Positions 52,242-62,172 are shown, counted from the first letter of the stretch. The stretch is DNA of 64,000 bases from Dyella sp. A6 (GCF_036320485.1 NZ_CP132911.1:3286001-3350000); one strand, 5' to 3'. The notes: generated by a model not told the origin, from the letters alone. Numbers and translations: made by a program.

Positions 52242-55103
52242 ATGACGCGTACTCAATGGATCAAGGCTGCACTGATCGCCAGCAGCCTCGCGCTCACGGC
52301 GGCGGCCCCGGCCAGCACCGACACCAGAGCGGCAGCATCCGCACCGAAGACCCACCGCATCACCTTCGACAAATACAGCTTCCTGATCGACGGCAAGCGG
52401 ACCTATATCTGGTCGGGCGAATTCCACCCCTACCGGCTGCCGAGCCCCGGGTTGTGGCCGGACATCTTCCAGAAGATGAAGGCGGCCGGGTTCAACACCG
52501 CATCGATCTATTTCTCCTGGGGTTACCACTCGCCGCGCGACGGCCAGTACGACTTCAGCGGCGTGCGCGATCTCGACAAACTGCTCGACGACGCACGCGA
52601 CGCCGGCATCTACGTGATCGCTCGTCCCGGTCCCTACATCAACGCCGAGGTCGACAGTGGCGGCTTCCCGCTGTGGCTGACCGAGAAACCGGTCAGGAAC
52701 CGCAGCCCGGACCCGGCCTACCTCAAGCTTGCCGACCAGTGGATGACGCAGATCGACCGTATCCTCGCCCGGCATCAGCTCACCGACGGGCGCGGCACGG
52801 TGATCGCCTACCAGGTCGAGAACGAGTACTACAACGGCTCGCCTGCGGGCCGTGCTTACATGCAGCACCTTGAGGACAAGGCGCGTGCCGACGGCATCAC
52901 GGTGCCGCTGGTCGGCAACCATAACGCCACCTTCGTCACCGGTAAGGGCGCCGTCGATGTCAGCGGCTGGGATTACTACCCGCAGGGCTTCGACTGCTCG
53001 CATCCGTCGCAGTGGAAACCGGCGCCCGACATGGCCGCACATCACTTTGCCGGCGAGCCGCTGTTCACCGCCGAGTTCCAGGGCGGCGCGTTCGACCCGT
53101 GGGGCGGTCCGGGCTATGCCAAGTGCGCGCAGCTGATCAACGACCGCTTCGCCAACGTCTTCTACAAGGAAAACATCGCTGCCGGGGCCACGGCCCAGAA
53201 TTTCTACATGCTCTACGGCGGCACGTCGTGGGGCTGGCAGGCGATCCCGCAGAACTACACGTCCTACGACTACGGTGCCGCCATTACCGAAGGGCGGCAG
53301 TTCGACCCCAAGTATTACGAGGACAAGCGGATCGGCTATTTCCTCCACGCCGTCACGCCGATCACCAAGACCAACCCGATGCAGCCGGGACGGCTCGACG
53401 ACCCGCGCCTGATCGACCGGGCACGGATCAATCCGGACACCGGCACGCAGTTCCATCTGGTGCGCCACGGCGACACCACCGCGTCGAGCGTCGAGCAGGC
53501 GCACCTGACGCTGTCATTGAAGGAAGGCCGTTTCAGCATCCCGCAGCAAGCCGGCACCACGCTCACCATCGATGGCCGCGAGAGCAAGCTGCTGCTCGCC
53601 GACTACACGTTCGACGCGACCCGGATGATCTATTCGACGTCCGAACTGATGACCATCGCGACCATCGGCAGCCGCGATGTCGCCGTGCTCTACGGTCGTC
53701 ATGGCACCGACGGCGAGACCCTGCTCGGCTTTGCCGCCAGGCCAAAGGTGACCGTGCTTGCAGGTCATGTGACATCGCACTGGGAACAGCATGGACTGCG
53801 GCTGGACTACCGACATGACGGCCTGGCGCAGGTGCTGATCGAGGGCGGCAGCAAGCCGCTGCTGCTGCTGATCGGCGACAACCGGGCCACCCAGTCGATC
53901 TGGCGGCAGGACACGTCACGCGGTCCGGTGCTGATGATCGGCTCGCACCTGCTTCGCAGCGCACATTACGACGACGGCACCCTCGCGCTGACCGGCGATG
54001 GCGACAGCGACACCCATGCATGGCTGTTTGCCGGCGATGCAAGCCGGGTCACCTGGAACGGTCGCCCGCTGTCCGCCACCCGCACGGCATCCGGAGCCCT
54101 TGCGCTGACCCTGCCGGCACCGCGACCGGTCGTGCTGCCGACACTCGACCACTGGACGCGCCGCACCGGCGCGCCGGAGATCGCCCGCAACTTCGACGAC
54201 GCCCATTGGAAGATCGCCAATCGCACGACCACCAGCAGCGTCACCAAGCCCGGCACGCTGCCGGTGCTGTTTGCCGACGATTACGGTTTCCACACCGGCA
54301 ACACCTGGTACCGCGGCCACTTCACCGTCAACACCGGTCACGTCGCCCCTACCGGGCTCAAGCTCAAGGTCATGAGCGGCGGCAAGGCGGGCGCCTTCAC
54401 GGTGTGGCTCAACGGTCATTTCCTCGGCAGCGTGACAGGCAGCGAACTGGGCGCCTTCAGCTTCCCCAGCCGCATGATCGTGCCGGGTGACAACGTCGTC
54501 TCGGTACTCACCGTCGACATGGGACACGAGGAGGATTACGACTCCACCGGCGAGAACCGCACCGCCCGCGGCATCGTCTCGGCCGAACCGGTCGGAGCCA
54601 CGGCAAACGCGATTACCTGGCGACTGCAGGGCGCGATCGTCGACGAGAGCCCGCTGCGTGGTCCCTACAACTTCGGCGGGCTTTACGGCGAGCGCAGGGA
54701 ATGGCCGATCAAGCCCGGCAACCCGGCCGACTGGCACCCCGCCACGCTGCCGGCCGACACCAGCACGCCCGGGGTGACCTGGTATCGCACCAGCGTTCCG
54801 CTCGACCTGCCCAAGGGCCAGGACACCTCGCTGGGTCTGCAGATCAAGGACCCGCCGGGCCGGCACTATCGCGCGATGATCTTCGTCAACGGCTGGCAGA
54901 TGGGCAATTACGTCGCCGACCTGGGACCGCAGCACCGCTTCCCGATTCCCGACGGCGTGATCGACCCCCACGGCAACAACAACATCACCATCGCCGTGTG
55001 GAAGACCGATCGCACGCCGGGCGGCCTGGGCCGCGTCTCGCTGGTCGACTTCGGCTCGTACACCTCGCCGATCGACGTAAGCACGATCCCGGCGGGGAAG
55101 TGA
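52242..55103 (+). CDS. GH35 beta-galactosidase, secreted
   Basis: The protein is 953 residues from the ATG at 52242, chosen because GAGGAAG lies seven bases upstream. The signal peptide is about 1-25 (WIKAALIASSLALTAAAPA). The GH35 barrel has SGEFHPYRLPSP, ARPGPYINAEVDSGGFP, the acid/base E195 in QVENEYYN and the nucleophile E278 in FTAEFQGG. YGGTSWGWQ completes the active-site region. Beta-sandwich domains (galactose-binding type) fill the last 350 residues. It is longer than bacterial short forms and close to the long secreted type. It removes terminal beta-galactose. It is much more GC-rich than the three genes before it. Confidence 0.94.
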   Translation: MTRTQWIKAALIASSLALTAAAPASTDTRAAASAPKTHRITFDKYSFLIDGKRTYIWSGEFHPYRLPSPGLWPDIFQKMKAAGFNTASIYFSWGYHSPRDGQYDFSGVRDLDKLLDDARDAGIYVIARPGPYINAEVDSGGFPLWLTEKPVRNRSPDPAYLKLADQWMTQIDRILARHQLTDGRGTVIAYQVENEYYNGSPAGRAYMQHLEDKARADGITVPLVGNHNATFVTGKGAVDVSGWDYYPQGFDCSHPSQWKPAPDMAAHHFAGEPLFTAEFQGGAFDPWGGPGYAKCAQLINDRFANVFYKENIAAGATAQNFYMLYGGTSWGWQAIPQNYTSYDYGAAITEGRQFDPKYYEDKRIGYFLHAVTPITKTNPMQPGRLDDPRLIDRARINPDTGTQFHLVRHGDTTASSVEQAHLTLSLKEGRFSIPQQAGTTLTIDGRESKLLLADYTFDATRMIYSTSELMTIATIGSRDVAVLYGRHGTDGETLLGFAARPKVTVLAGHVTSHWEQHGLRLDYRHDGLAQVLIEGGSKPLLLLIGDNRATQSIWRQDTSRGPVLMIGSHLLRSAHYDDGTLALTGDGDSDTHAWLFAGDASRVTWNGRPLSATRTASGALALTLPAPRPVVLPTLDHWTRRTGAPEIARNFDDAHWKIANRTTTSSVTKPGTLPVLFADDYGFHTGNTWYRGHFTVNTGHVAPTGLKLKVMSGGKAGAFTVWLNGHFLGSVTGSELGAFSFPSRMIVPGDNVVSVLTVDMGHEEDYDSTGENRTARGIVSAEPVGATANAITWRLQGAIVDESPLRGPYNFGGLYGERREWPIKPGNPADWHPATLPADTSTPGVTWYRTSVPLDLPKGQDTSLGLQIKDPPGRHYRAMIFVNGWQMGNYVADLGPQHRFPIPDGVIDPHGNNNITIAVWKTDRTPGGLGRVSLVDFGSYTSPIDVSTIPAGK

Positions 55104-55448
55104 CATGCCCGGAGCATCGCGCTGCAAGACAGGCATCGGAATGAAGCCGCCTGCACTTGTCGCGCCGATGCTCCCGGGCACCCCGGCACCGGCGGTCAAG
55201 GGACCGTCCGCCGCAGATCCCGGACAGGGCATCTGCGGCGGCACCCGGTCGCCAACCCGGTCCATCGCGGACATGGCCAGCTGATATTCGAGCAGCCGGC
55301 CAAGGCGATCGCGGTTGTCGCCATCGTGCACAAATTGCGCTACCGGCAGGCGCGGCCAGTGCCGTGCCTGCCGGTAGCCAGTAACGGCTGTCTCTGCCTG
55401 CGCGACAGGAGCAAGCTATACATACCGGACCGCCCCGGAATCCGTGTC
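55104..55448. other. Intergenic region after GH35 with dyads
   Basis: The 345 bases contain two dyads. CCCGGAGCATCG near 55108-55119 faces CGATGCTCCCGG near 55166-55177 (long loop). CCGCCGCAGAT (55208-55218) pairs exactly with ATCTGCGGCGG (55231-55241). Neither has a T-tract. The Y-family polymerase promoter probably lies in the last 100 bases. No ORF is convincing. Confidence 0.45.
55208..55241 (+). terminator. 11-bp perfect hairpin downstream of GH35
   Basis: CCGCCGCAGAT and ATCTGCGGCGG enclose a 12-nt loop. There is no T-tract, but it is the best candidate for the end of the GH35 transcript. Confidence 0.5.
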
Positions 55449-56801
55449 ATGAGCCTGCGCAGCCTGTTCGTCGACTTCAACAGCTATTTCGCCTCGGTCG
55501 AGCAGCACGAGACGCCGTCGCTGCGCGGCCGGCCAGTGGGCGTGGCGCCGGTGGACGCGGAAACCACCAGCCTGATCGCCGCCAGCTACGAAGCCAAGGA
55601 CCGTGGCGTCGGCACCGGCACGATGGTGCGCGAGGCACGGCAGCGCTGCCCCGGCATCGTCATTGTCACGGCACGCCCGGACCGCTACGTGGCCTGGCAC
55701 ACCACGCTGAAGCAGGCGATCGACCGCGCCATTCCGATCGCCCACGTCGGTTCGATCGACGAAATGGCGTGCGAACTGATCGGCCGGCAACGCCAGCGCG
55801 AAGTAGCCGAACAGATCGCCCGGCAGGTGAAGCACGAGATCGCCAAGGTCGCGCCTGGCGGTGCGATCCGCTGCTCCATCGGCATCGCGCCCAACGCCTT
55901 TCTCGCCAAGACCGCTTCGGACATGCACAAGCCCGATGGGCTTACCGTGATCGAGCAGGCCGACCTGCCCCAGGCCCTGCACGGCCTGGCACTGCGCGAC
56001 CTGTGCGGCATCGGCGCGTCGATGGAAGCACGCCTGCAGGCCGAGGGCATTTTCACCGTGGCGCAGCTCACCGCCGCCTCGAAACTGCTGCTGCGACGTG
56101 CCTGGGGCGGCATCGAAGGCGAACGCATGTGGAGCCTGCTTCGCGGCGCCTGGCTGACCACGCCCGAAACCGAACGCAGCTCACTCGGTCACTCGCACGT
56201 GCTCGGCCCCGAACTGCGCCACCCCGAGGGCGCCCGCGCCGTACTGAAAAAATTGCTGGTGAAAGCGGCGATGCGGCTGCGCCGCGACGAACTGCTGGCC
56301 GGCGCCATGGCGGTGCGCATCCGCTTCGTCGGCATCGACGCGCGCTGGGAACGCGACCTGCGCTTCGAACCCACCGGCGACAGCCGCGAACTGCTGCATC
56401 TGCTGACCATGGCGCTGGACGGCCGCCATCCCGGCCGACGTCCGCTGCCCGGTCCGGCGCGCGCGGTGCCGCTGTCGGTCAGCGTCACCCTGTACCAGTT
56501 GGTCGAACGCCGGCACAGCACCGGCTCGCTGTTCGCGCCTGCCACGCAGCGCCCCGGCGTCGACACGGTGGTCGACCGCATCAACGCGAAGTTCGGCCTC
56601 AACAAGGTCTACTTCGGCGGCATGCAGGCCGCGCTGGCACAGGATGCCGCGCCGATGCGCATTCCCTTCAGCCGCATTCCCGATGCCGGCAGCGAAAAGG
56701 AAGCCGAACACAACGCGCTGTGGCTGCAATCGATCAACCGCTTCAAGGCCATCGCCGAAGGCAGTCACCGGCAACGCGAGAAGGAACGCAATCCGCGTTG
56801 A
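55449..56801 (+). CDS. Y-family DNA polymerase, divergent DinB/UmuC-type
   Basis: The protein is 450 residues from the ATG at 55449. The catalytic residues are kept: D9 in LFVDFNSYFASVEQ and D104-E105 in GSIDEMACEL. SIGIAPNAFLAKTASDMHKPDGL is the palm motif, and LCGIGASMEARL is the helix-hairpin-helix. It is about 90 residues longer than the neighbouring dinB and differs in the little-finger region. VDFN in place of the usual VDMD and the CSIGIAPN string mark a distinct subgroup. It should carry out translesion synthesis. It may belong to the group found beside ImuA-type genes, but no imuA or dnaE2 is nearby. Confidence 0.82.
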   Translation: MSLRSLFVDFNSYFASVEQHETPSLRGRPVGVAPVDAETTSLIAASYEAKDRGVGTGTMVREARQRCPGIVIVTARPDRYVAWHTTLKQAIDRAIPIAHVGSIDEMACELIGRQRQREVAEQIARQVKHEIAKVAPGGAIRCSIGIAPNAFLAKTASDMHKPDGLTVIEQADLPQALHGLALRDLCGIGASMEARLQAEGIFTVAQLTAASKLLLRRAWGGIEGERMWSLLRGAWLTTPETERSSLGHSHVLGPELRHPEGARAVLKKLLVKAAMRLRRDELLAGAMAVRIRFVGIDARWERDLRFEPTGDSRELLHLLTMALDGRHPGRRPLPGPARAVPLSVSVTLYQLVERRHSTGSLFAPATQRPGVDTVVDRINAKFGLNKVYFGGMQAALAQDAAPMRIPFSRIPDAGSEKEAEHNALWLQSINRFKAIAEGSHRQREKERNPR

Positions 56802-56822
56802 CGCGACAACCGACTGCCACGG

Positions 56823-58979
56823 CTAATGTCGTCCCAGACCGTCCTGCACACGCCGGTTGGTCTGCCGCACCGCTTTCACGAAACCGGCGAATGGTAGGTC
56901 GGTGACGCCGACCAGGCCGATGTGGCTGTTCTCGCCGTCGAGCAGGCGCCCGGCGACGGGTTCGTCCACGTATTCGAACCAGTGCGCACCGACGATCAGG
57001 GGATCGGCCGCGGCGGCCTGCACGTAGCGCGCATAGGCCTGTCCGCGCTGAGCTTCGGTCCACACCGACGCCACGCCCTTGCCGAACGGCCCGCGGTCGT
57101 CGGAGCCAAAGTGGAATTCGGTGATCAGCACCGGCTTGTCCAGCCGGCGCAGCGCAGCCTCGTCGAAGCCGTGTTGCGGCAGGTCGGCGTAGATGTTGAA
57201 GCTCACCACGTCGCAATACCGCGCGCAGGCCGCCACCGCTTCCGGCGTGTTGACCGCGAAGCGGCCGCCCAGGAACAGGTGATGCGGGTCGTCATGATGG
57301 ATCGCCTGCGCCACGATGCGGAAATAGGTGTCGGCGTAACGTCGCAGCCATGCGCTGTAGTCGCCGGCGATGGCCGGATGCGCCGCGTCCGGCAGCGGCG
57401 CCGCGAAACCGGCAGCGTCCAGCGCCTGCCACGCACCCAGTGCGATGCCCCAGGCGGCGGCCAGTTTCTGCGGCGTGCCGTACTCTTTTTCCAGGTCCGC
57501 GATGAACGCCTGCTTGGCCGGGCTGCGCGGCCCGCCGCGCAGGGTGCCCAACGCCAGCCCCCAGCGGCCTTGCGGGCCGATGCTGGCCCAGGCCAGTTCG
57601 TTGTCTGCGAAGTAGCCGAGCAACCAGGGATCGTTGCGCACGCCCCGCGTCGCCTTCGCCACGGCGGCGGCCGCTGCCTGCGCGAAACGCGGGTCGAACG
57701 GATCGGGCATGCGGCCCCAGTAGTCGTAGCCGCTGGAGACATGGGCGAAATCGCCCCGGATGTTGATCGGCAGTGTGTACGCCAGCCGGTGCATCACGCC
57801 CAGTGCCGGGTCGCTCCAGTTGCCGAGCGTGTTGAACCCCCAGGCCTTCAGACGTTCCAGGGTCAGCCGGCGCCAGGCATCCAGCCAGCCGGGGCCGTCG
57901 ATGCGGTAGAGGTTGGCGGCATAGAAGTCGAACCAGCGGCCATGGTTGTCGCCCATGCCCGCACTAGCGCCGCTGTCCGGCCGACGATCGTCGCCACGCC
58001 CCCAGAACGCGGCCCACGGTCCACTATCCGGCGGCAGGTCGCGGAACATGTAGGCACGTCCCTGCACATAGCTGCGCACCTGCTGCGCCGCCACGGCATT
58101 CACGCCCAGCGAGAAGAAGCCATGGCCGTCCGGTGTCACCAGCCACCAGCGACCGTCACGTTTCTGTGTGTGGAACCAGCCGGTCCTGCGCAGCAGGACA
58201 TTCCGCAGCCCGCCATAGACGTCCAGGTCCTTGCCGGATTCGGCCAGCTCCGCTTTCAGCGCTGCAGCGGCCTTCGCGTGGGCGGCGCGCAGGGCCGCGT
58301 CGCTGGCGATTTTCTGCGGCCAGCTGCCACGCGTGTACTGGCCGTAGCGATCGACGATGTCGGCATAGGCCGCATGCAGCACGGCATCACCAGGCACCGT
58401 GCCCAGCCGGCCCAGCAGCAGCGTCTGTGCTGCCTGTGGCGCAGGTATCGACAGCCGCACCGCATGCACCGCCGCGAGGTCGATCGCGCCCCGCACCGTG
58501 GTCGCCAGCAGCATCGGCTGCCCGTGGTCGTCGAACGGCATCAGCGGCCCGACCTGCATGCCGAAGCGACGCGGCGAGATGGCGTGCAGCGGCACCACTA
58601 CTGTCTGCGGCGGCCCGGCAGGCACGCCGACGGTGGTATCGAGATGTTGCCCCGACCCGCTGTCCACCGCGATCTGCACGGTGACCGCCCACGGCATCGC
58701 GTTCTGCAGGCGCAGGTGCAGTTCGCCCTGACCGCGCCAGTTCCATGTGCCGGCGTCGGGCCGGATCGTCAGCTGGGGATGTGGTGATGGCTGGAACACA
58801 TAGCGTCGCTGCAGCACGCCGTCATTCGCGCGTTCGGGTGCTGTCACCGGCGACACCTGCTGCAACCCGACCCGTACCGATGACGTCGGACCGGCCAGGT
58901 CGACCCACTGCGTGGCCGAAGCCGGCGCTACCAGCCACATACCGAGCACACATGCACCGAGCCACTTCATGCCATGCAT
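56823..58979 (-). CDS. GH50/agarase-like glycoside hydrolase, secreted
   Basis: The protein is 718 residues from the ATG at 58979 (GGAGG nine bases upstream). The signal peptide is about 1-23 (MKWLGACVLGMWLVAPASA). A beta-sandwich N-terminal domain spans about 30-230. The catalytic TIM barrel begins RDGRWWLVTPDGHGFFSLGVN and includes LKAWGFNTLGNWSD, DPFDPRFAQ, YFADNELAW (candidate acid/base Glu) and LITEFHFGSD (candidate nucleophile Glu). This set is typical of GH50 beta-agarases and related GH42-like enzymes. Substrate could be agarose or another beta-galactan. It fits the galactose locus in theme, but it is on the opposite strand. An open frame runs on upstream to 60482 but out of phase with the real permease gene. 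Confidence 0.78.
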   Translation of the reverse strand: MHGMKWLGACVLGMWLVAPASATQWVDLAGPTSSVRVGLQQVSPVTAPERANDGVLQRRYVFQPSPHPQLTIRPDAGTWNWRGQGELHLRLQNAMPWAVTVQIAVDSGSGQHLDTTVGVPAGPPQTVVVPLHAISPRRFGMQVGPLMPFDDHGQPMLLATTVRGAIDLAAVHAVRLSIPAPQAAQTLLLGRLGTVPGDAVLHAAYADIVDRYGQYTRGSWPQKIASDAALRAAHAKAAAALKAELAESGKDLDVYGGLRNVLLRRTGWFHTQKRDGRWWLVTPDGHGFFSLGVNAVAAQQVRSYVQGRAYMFRDLPPDSGPWAAFWGRGDDRRPDSGASAGMGDNHGRWFDFYAANLYRIDGPGWLDAWRRLTLERLKAWGFNTLGNWSDPALGVMHRLAYTLPINIRGDFAHVSSGYDYWGRMPDPFDPRFAQAAAAAVAKATRGVRNDPWLLGYFADNELAWASIGPQGRWGLALGTLRGGPRSPAKQAFIADLEKEYGTPQKLAAAWGIALGAWQALDAAGFAAPLPDAAHPAIAGDYSAWLRRYADTYFRIVAQAIHHDDPHHLFLGGRFAVNTPEAVAACARYCDVVSFNIYADLPQHGFDEAALRRLDKPVLITEFHFGSDDRGPFGKGVASVWTEAQRGQAYARYVQAAAADPLIVGAHWFEYVDEPVAGRLLDGENSHIGLVGVTDLPFAGFVKAVRQTNRRVQDGLGRH

Positions 58980-59041
58980 CACCGGACACCTCCGCGACGG
59001 AATCGATCGGGCATGTCTGCGCATGCCCCGAACCTTGTCTG

Positions 59042-60376
59042 TCAGTGCGCGCTGCGTCGCTGCCAGACTCGCCACAATGCATACACCGGCAGGCCCAGCG
59101 CGATGATCAGCAGGCTCATGCCGGCGTCCCCCGGCGTCTCGATCGTGGTGGCCACGATCACTCCCAGCACCGTCACCACGAACAGCAGCGGCAACAACGG
59201 AAACAACGGCACTCGGAACGGCGCCGGCTCGTCGACGAACTTCCAGCGGTACCAGAACAGCGTGCCGATACCGAACGCGTGACCGAGCCACTCGCCCACC
59301 GTGGTGTAGTCGACCAGCTGGCCGAAATTGCCCCACAGCGTGAGCACGACCGTCCATGCACCCAGCACGGCCAGCGCCACCTGCGGCGCGCGCGTGCGGC
59401 GGTCGATGTAACCCACGGCGCGAAACAGCATGCCGTCCGCCCCCATCGTCTGCAGGACCCGCGCGCCACCGGCGATGGCGATGCTGCAGTAGCCGAAAGT
59501 GGAACAGGCGATGCCCACTGCGATGACCTTGGCCCCGGTGCTGCCGAAGAGGTGACTCACCAGGTCGGCCGCCGGCGCCTGGCTGGCGGCAAGACCCGCA
59601 TGCCCCAGCCCCGCCAGATAGGCCACGTTGGCCAGTACATAGGCCACCACCACGCCGGTCATGCCCAGCGCCAGCGCCCGTGGCAGGGTGCGCTGCGGAT
59701 CGCGCACTTCGCCGGCCAGGTCGTTGAGGTAATGGAAGCCGCCGTAGCTGAACAGCACCGGCAGCAGTGCGCCGACGAAGGCGCCGCGCGATGCAGGATG
59801 CACGGTGTCCGCCGCCAGCACGCCACCCAGGTGACCGTGTGCCAGTGCCAGCCCTACCGCGACCAGCAGGGCGATCGCGCCCAGCTTCAGCACTGCGAAG
59901 ATGTTCTGCATCAACGCGCCCGCGCGGATGCCGAACAGGTTGACCCCCACGATGAACACGATCGCCGCCACCGCCACCGGCTTCAGCCACAGCAGCGGCA
60001 GGCCGATGGCCTCGCAGAAATAGTCGGCGAAAGTGGTAGCCACCGCGGCCACGCTGCCGGGGTAGTTGATCAGCGCCATCGTCCAACCGAACAGGAAGGC
60101 CGGCACGTTGCCGAACGCCTCGCGCAGGTACAGGTAGATGCCACCCGCCTGCGGGCGCCGCGAACCCAGCTCGGCGTAGCACAGCACCCCGGCCAGCGTG
60201 AGCAGGCCGCCCAGCACCCACAAGGCCAGCAGCGGCAAGCCGGACGAGGTGCGTGCAGCCACCGTGGCCGGTGTGCGGAAGATGCCGGCGCCGATCACGC
60301 CGCCGATCACGATCATCGCGCCGTCCCATACGCCGAGACGGCGCAGGTAGGCGTTGGGACTGGTTTCGGTCGTCAT
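59042..60376 (-). CDS. APC-family amino acid permease
   Basis: The protein is 444 residues from the ATG at 60376, 12 membrane segments. GAMIVIGGVIGAGIFRTPA is the signature of APC-superfamily transporters (AdiC/LAT-type core). YAELGSRRPQAGGIYLYLREAFG and WTMALINYPGSVA also match. It imports or exchanges amino acids at the inner membrane. Its substrate is unknown. It ends 62 bases before the GH50-like gene on the same strand, so the two may be one operon, an odd pairing. Confidence 0.85.
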   Translation of the reverse strand: MTTETSPNAYLRRLGVWDGAMIVIGGVIGAGIFRTPATVAARTSSGLPLLALWVLGGLLTLAGVLCYAELGSRRPQAGGIYLYLREAFGNVPAFLFGWTMALINYPGSVAAVATTFADYFCEAIGLPLLWLKPVAVAAIVFIVGVNLFGIRAGALMQNIFAVLKLGAIALLVAVGLALAHGHLGGVLAADTVHPASRGAFVGALLPVLFSYGGFHYLNDLAGEVRDPQRTLPRALALGMTGVVVAYVLANVAYLAGLGHAGLAASQAPAADLVSHLFGSTGAKVIAVGIACSTFGYCSIAIAGGARVLQTMGADGMLFRAVGYIDRRTRAPQVALAVLGAWTVVLTLWGNFGQLVDYTTVGEWLGHAFGIGTLFWYRWKFVDEPAPFRVPLFPLLPLLFVVTVLGVIVATTIETPGDAGMSLLIIALGLPVYALWRVWQRRSAH

Positions 60377-60565
60377 CCGGCAACCATGCCTGAGCAGAGA
60401 GGTTTCGACCAGTCCCGACGGCGCTGTGCGTGACAGATGTCGGGAGCGTCCGTCCGCCGACGGGCCCGCATGCCGCAGCCACGCTGTGGACGGTTCGCAG
60501 GGGTGCGGTACGTTGTCCGGCATCGCGTCGATCTAGAATCGATCATCCCCGTCACACCGAAAGCC

Positions 60566-61651
60566 GTGAGTTCCCAGCCCCGCAAGATCATCCATGTCGA
60601 CATGGACGCGTTCTACGCGTCGGTGGAACAGCGTGACGATCCCTCGCTGCGCGGCAAGCCGGTGGTGGTGGCCTGGCGCGGGGCGCGTTCGGTGGTGTGT
60701 GCCGCCAGCTACGAGGCGCGGACCTTCGGTGTGCGTTCGGCAATGCCGGCGATTCGCGCCGAACGGCTATGTCCGGATGCTGTGTTCGTGCCTCCCGACT
60801 TCGCGCGCTACAAGGCCGTGTCACGGCAGATCCGCGAGATCTTCGCGCGCCATACCGACCTGATCGAACCGCTGTCGCTGGACGAGGCCTATCTCGACGT
60901 CACGGCGAACCGGACCGGCCTGCCCTCGGCCACCGCCACCGCGGAAGCGATCCGCGCGGCGATCCGCGCGGAAACCAACCTGACCGCGTCGGCGGGCGTG
61001 GCGCCAAACAAGTTCCTGGCCAAGATCGCCTCGGACTTCCGCAAGCCCGACGGCCTCTTCGTGGTGCGCCCGCACGAGGTGCTGGAGTTCCTCACGCCGT
61101 TGCCGGCGAATCGCCTGCCCGGCGTGGGCAAGGTGATGGAAAGCAAGCTCGCCGCGCTGGGCATCGCGACCGTCGGCGAGCTGCGTGCGTTCCCGGCCGG
61201 GGAGATGGAAGAACGCTTCGGTCGCTGGGGCAGGCGCCTGCACGAGTTGTCGCTGGGCATCGACGAACACCCCGTGACGCCAGACCGGCCAACCCTGCAG
61301 GTATCCGCCGAAGATACCTTCGAGCACGACCTCAGGCTCGACGAACTGGAGCCGCACATCCGCCGTCTGGCCGAAAAGGCCTGGGCCGCACACCAGCGCG
61401 AGGCACAAACCGGGCGGGTGGCCCGCACCGTGGTGCTGAAACTGAAGACTGCCGATTTCCACACCCTCACCCGCAGCCTGACGCCATCCAGCCGGCCGTC
61501 GTCCGTGGTCGAGCTGGCCGATATCGCCTGCGCGCTGCGCAGCCGGGTGGAACGTCCCGCCGATAGCCGGTACCGGTTGGTCGGCGTGGGCCTGGCCGGC
61601 TTCGTCGATGCCGACAGTTACGCCGCCCAGCGCGACCTGTTCGATCAATAG
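60566..61651 (+). CDS. dinB: DNA polymerase IV
   Basis: The protein is 361 residues from GTG at 60566, normal for DinB. The active site is intact: [13 protein letters not shown] (D12) and [10 protein letters not shown] (D106, E107). [22 protein letters not shown] and [12 protein letters not shown] are typical. It carries out translesion synthesis as part of the SOS response. It is divergent from the permease. No clear LexA box was found in the short upstream space. A longer frame from 60437 overlaps the divergent gene and is rejected. Confidence 0.94.
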   Translation: MSSQPRKIIHVDMDAFYASVEQRDDPSLRGKPVVVAWRGARSVVCAASYEARTFGVRSAMPAIRAERLCPDAVFVPPDFARYKAVSRQIREIFARHTDLIEPLSLDEAYLDVTANRTGLPSATATAEAIRAAIRAETNLTASAGVAPNKFLAKIASDFRKPDGLFVVRPHEVLEFLTPLPANRLPGVGKVMESKLAALGIATVGELRAFPAGEMEERFGRWGRRLHELSLGIDEHPVTPDRPTLQVSAEDTFEHDLRLDELEPHIRRLAEKAWAAHQREAQTGRVARTVVLKLKTADFHTLTRSLTPSSRPSSVVELADIACALRSRVERPADSRYRLVGVGLAGFVDADSYAAQRDLFDQ

Positions 61652-61687
61652 AAACTCCACGAGACAACCATAGCTTGCAAATAAATA

Positions 61688-61709
61688 GTGCGCTATGTAT
61701 ATTGCGCAC
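61688..61709 (+). promoter_or_regulatory. OhrR operator before ohrR
   Basis: GTGCGC (61688-61693) and GCGCAC (61704-61709) form a perfect inverted repeat around 10 bases, ending one base before the ohrR ATG. The same AAATAGTGC...TATTGCGCA frame recurs before ohr, so it is probably the OhrR site and gives autorepression. Confidence 0.75.
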
Positions 61710-61710
61710 C

Positions 61711-62172
61711 ATGACGACACGCCCCGCCACCACCAGTACCGATTCGCCTCTGCGGCTCGACCAGCAGGTGTGCTTCGCGCTGTATGCGGCCAACCTGGCG
61801 ATGGGCAAGCTCTATCGCAAACTGCTGGCCGAGCTTGACCTTACATATCCGCAGTATCTGGTGATGCTGGTGCTGTGGGAGCGCGACAGCCTGACGGTGT
61901 CGGAGATCGGTGAACGCCTTTTCCTGGATTCCGCCACGCTTACGCCGCTGCTCAAGCGACTGCAGGCTGCCGGCCTGCTCGACCGCGTGCGTTCGACCCA
62001 GGACGAGCGCCAGGTCGTGATCAGCCTGAGTCCGGCCGGACGTGCACTCAAGAAACGCGCCAGCGCCGTACCCGGCGAAGTGTTGTGTGCATCCGGCTGT
62101 GAACCTGACGCCCTGCGCAAGCTCAAACGCGAACTCGACAAGCTGCGCGGCCAGATCGCCGCCACCCCTTGA
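61711..62172 (+). CDS. ohrR: MarR-family organic-peroxide sensor OhrR
   Basis: The protein is 153 residues from the ATG at 61711. The MarR winged helix is seen in [29 protein letters not shown]21 in [13 protein letters not shown] is the peroxide-sensing cysteine, and C126 (with C130) matches the resolving cysteine of two-Cys OhrR as known from Xanthomonas campestris (Cys22/Cys127). Oxidation by organic hydroperoxide would form an intersubunit disulfide and release DNA. The two matched operators, here and before ohr, support this. Confidence 0.93.
   Translation: MTTRPATTSTDSPLRLDQQVCFALYAANLAMGKLYRKLLAELDLTYPQYLVMLVLWERDSLTVSEIGERLFLDSATLTPLLKRLQAAGLLDRVRSTQDERQVVISLSPAGRALKKRASAVPGEVLCASGCEPDALRKLKRELDKLRGQIAATP

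Noticed and set aside
58745..60433. A 562-residue plus-strand ORF rich in His, Gln and Arg
   Set aside because: It is the antisense of the permease and part of the glycosidase and has the amino acid bias of a shadow frame in GC-rich DNA.
56823..60482. A single 1219-residue protein from the open frame
   Set aside because: The part beyond 58979 is an out-of-phase reading of the APC permease gene. The signal peptide and ribosome site at 58979 mark the true start of the glycosidase.
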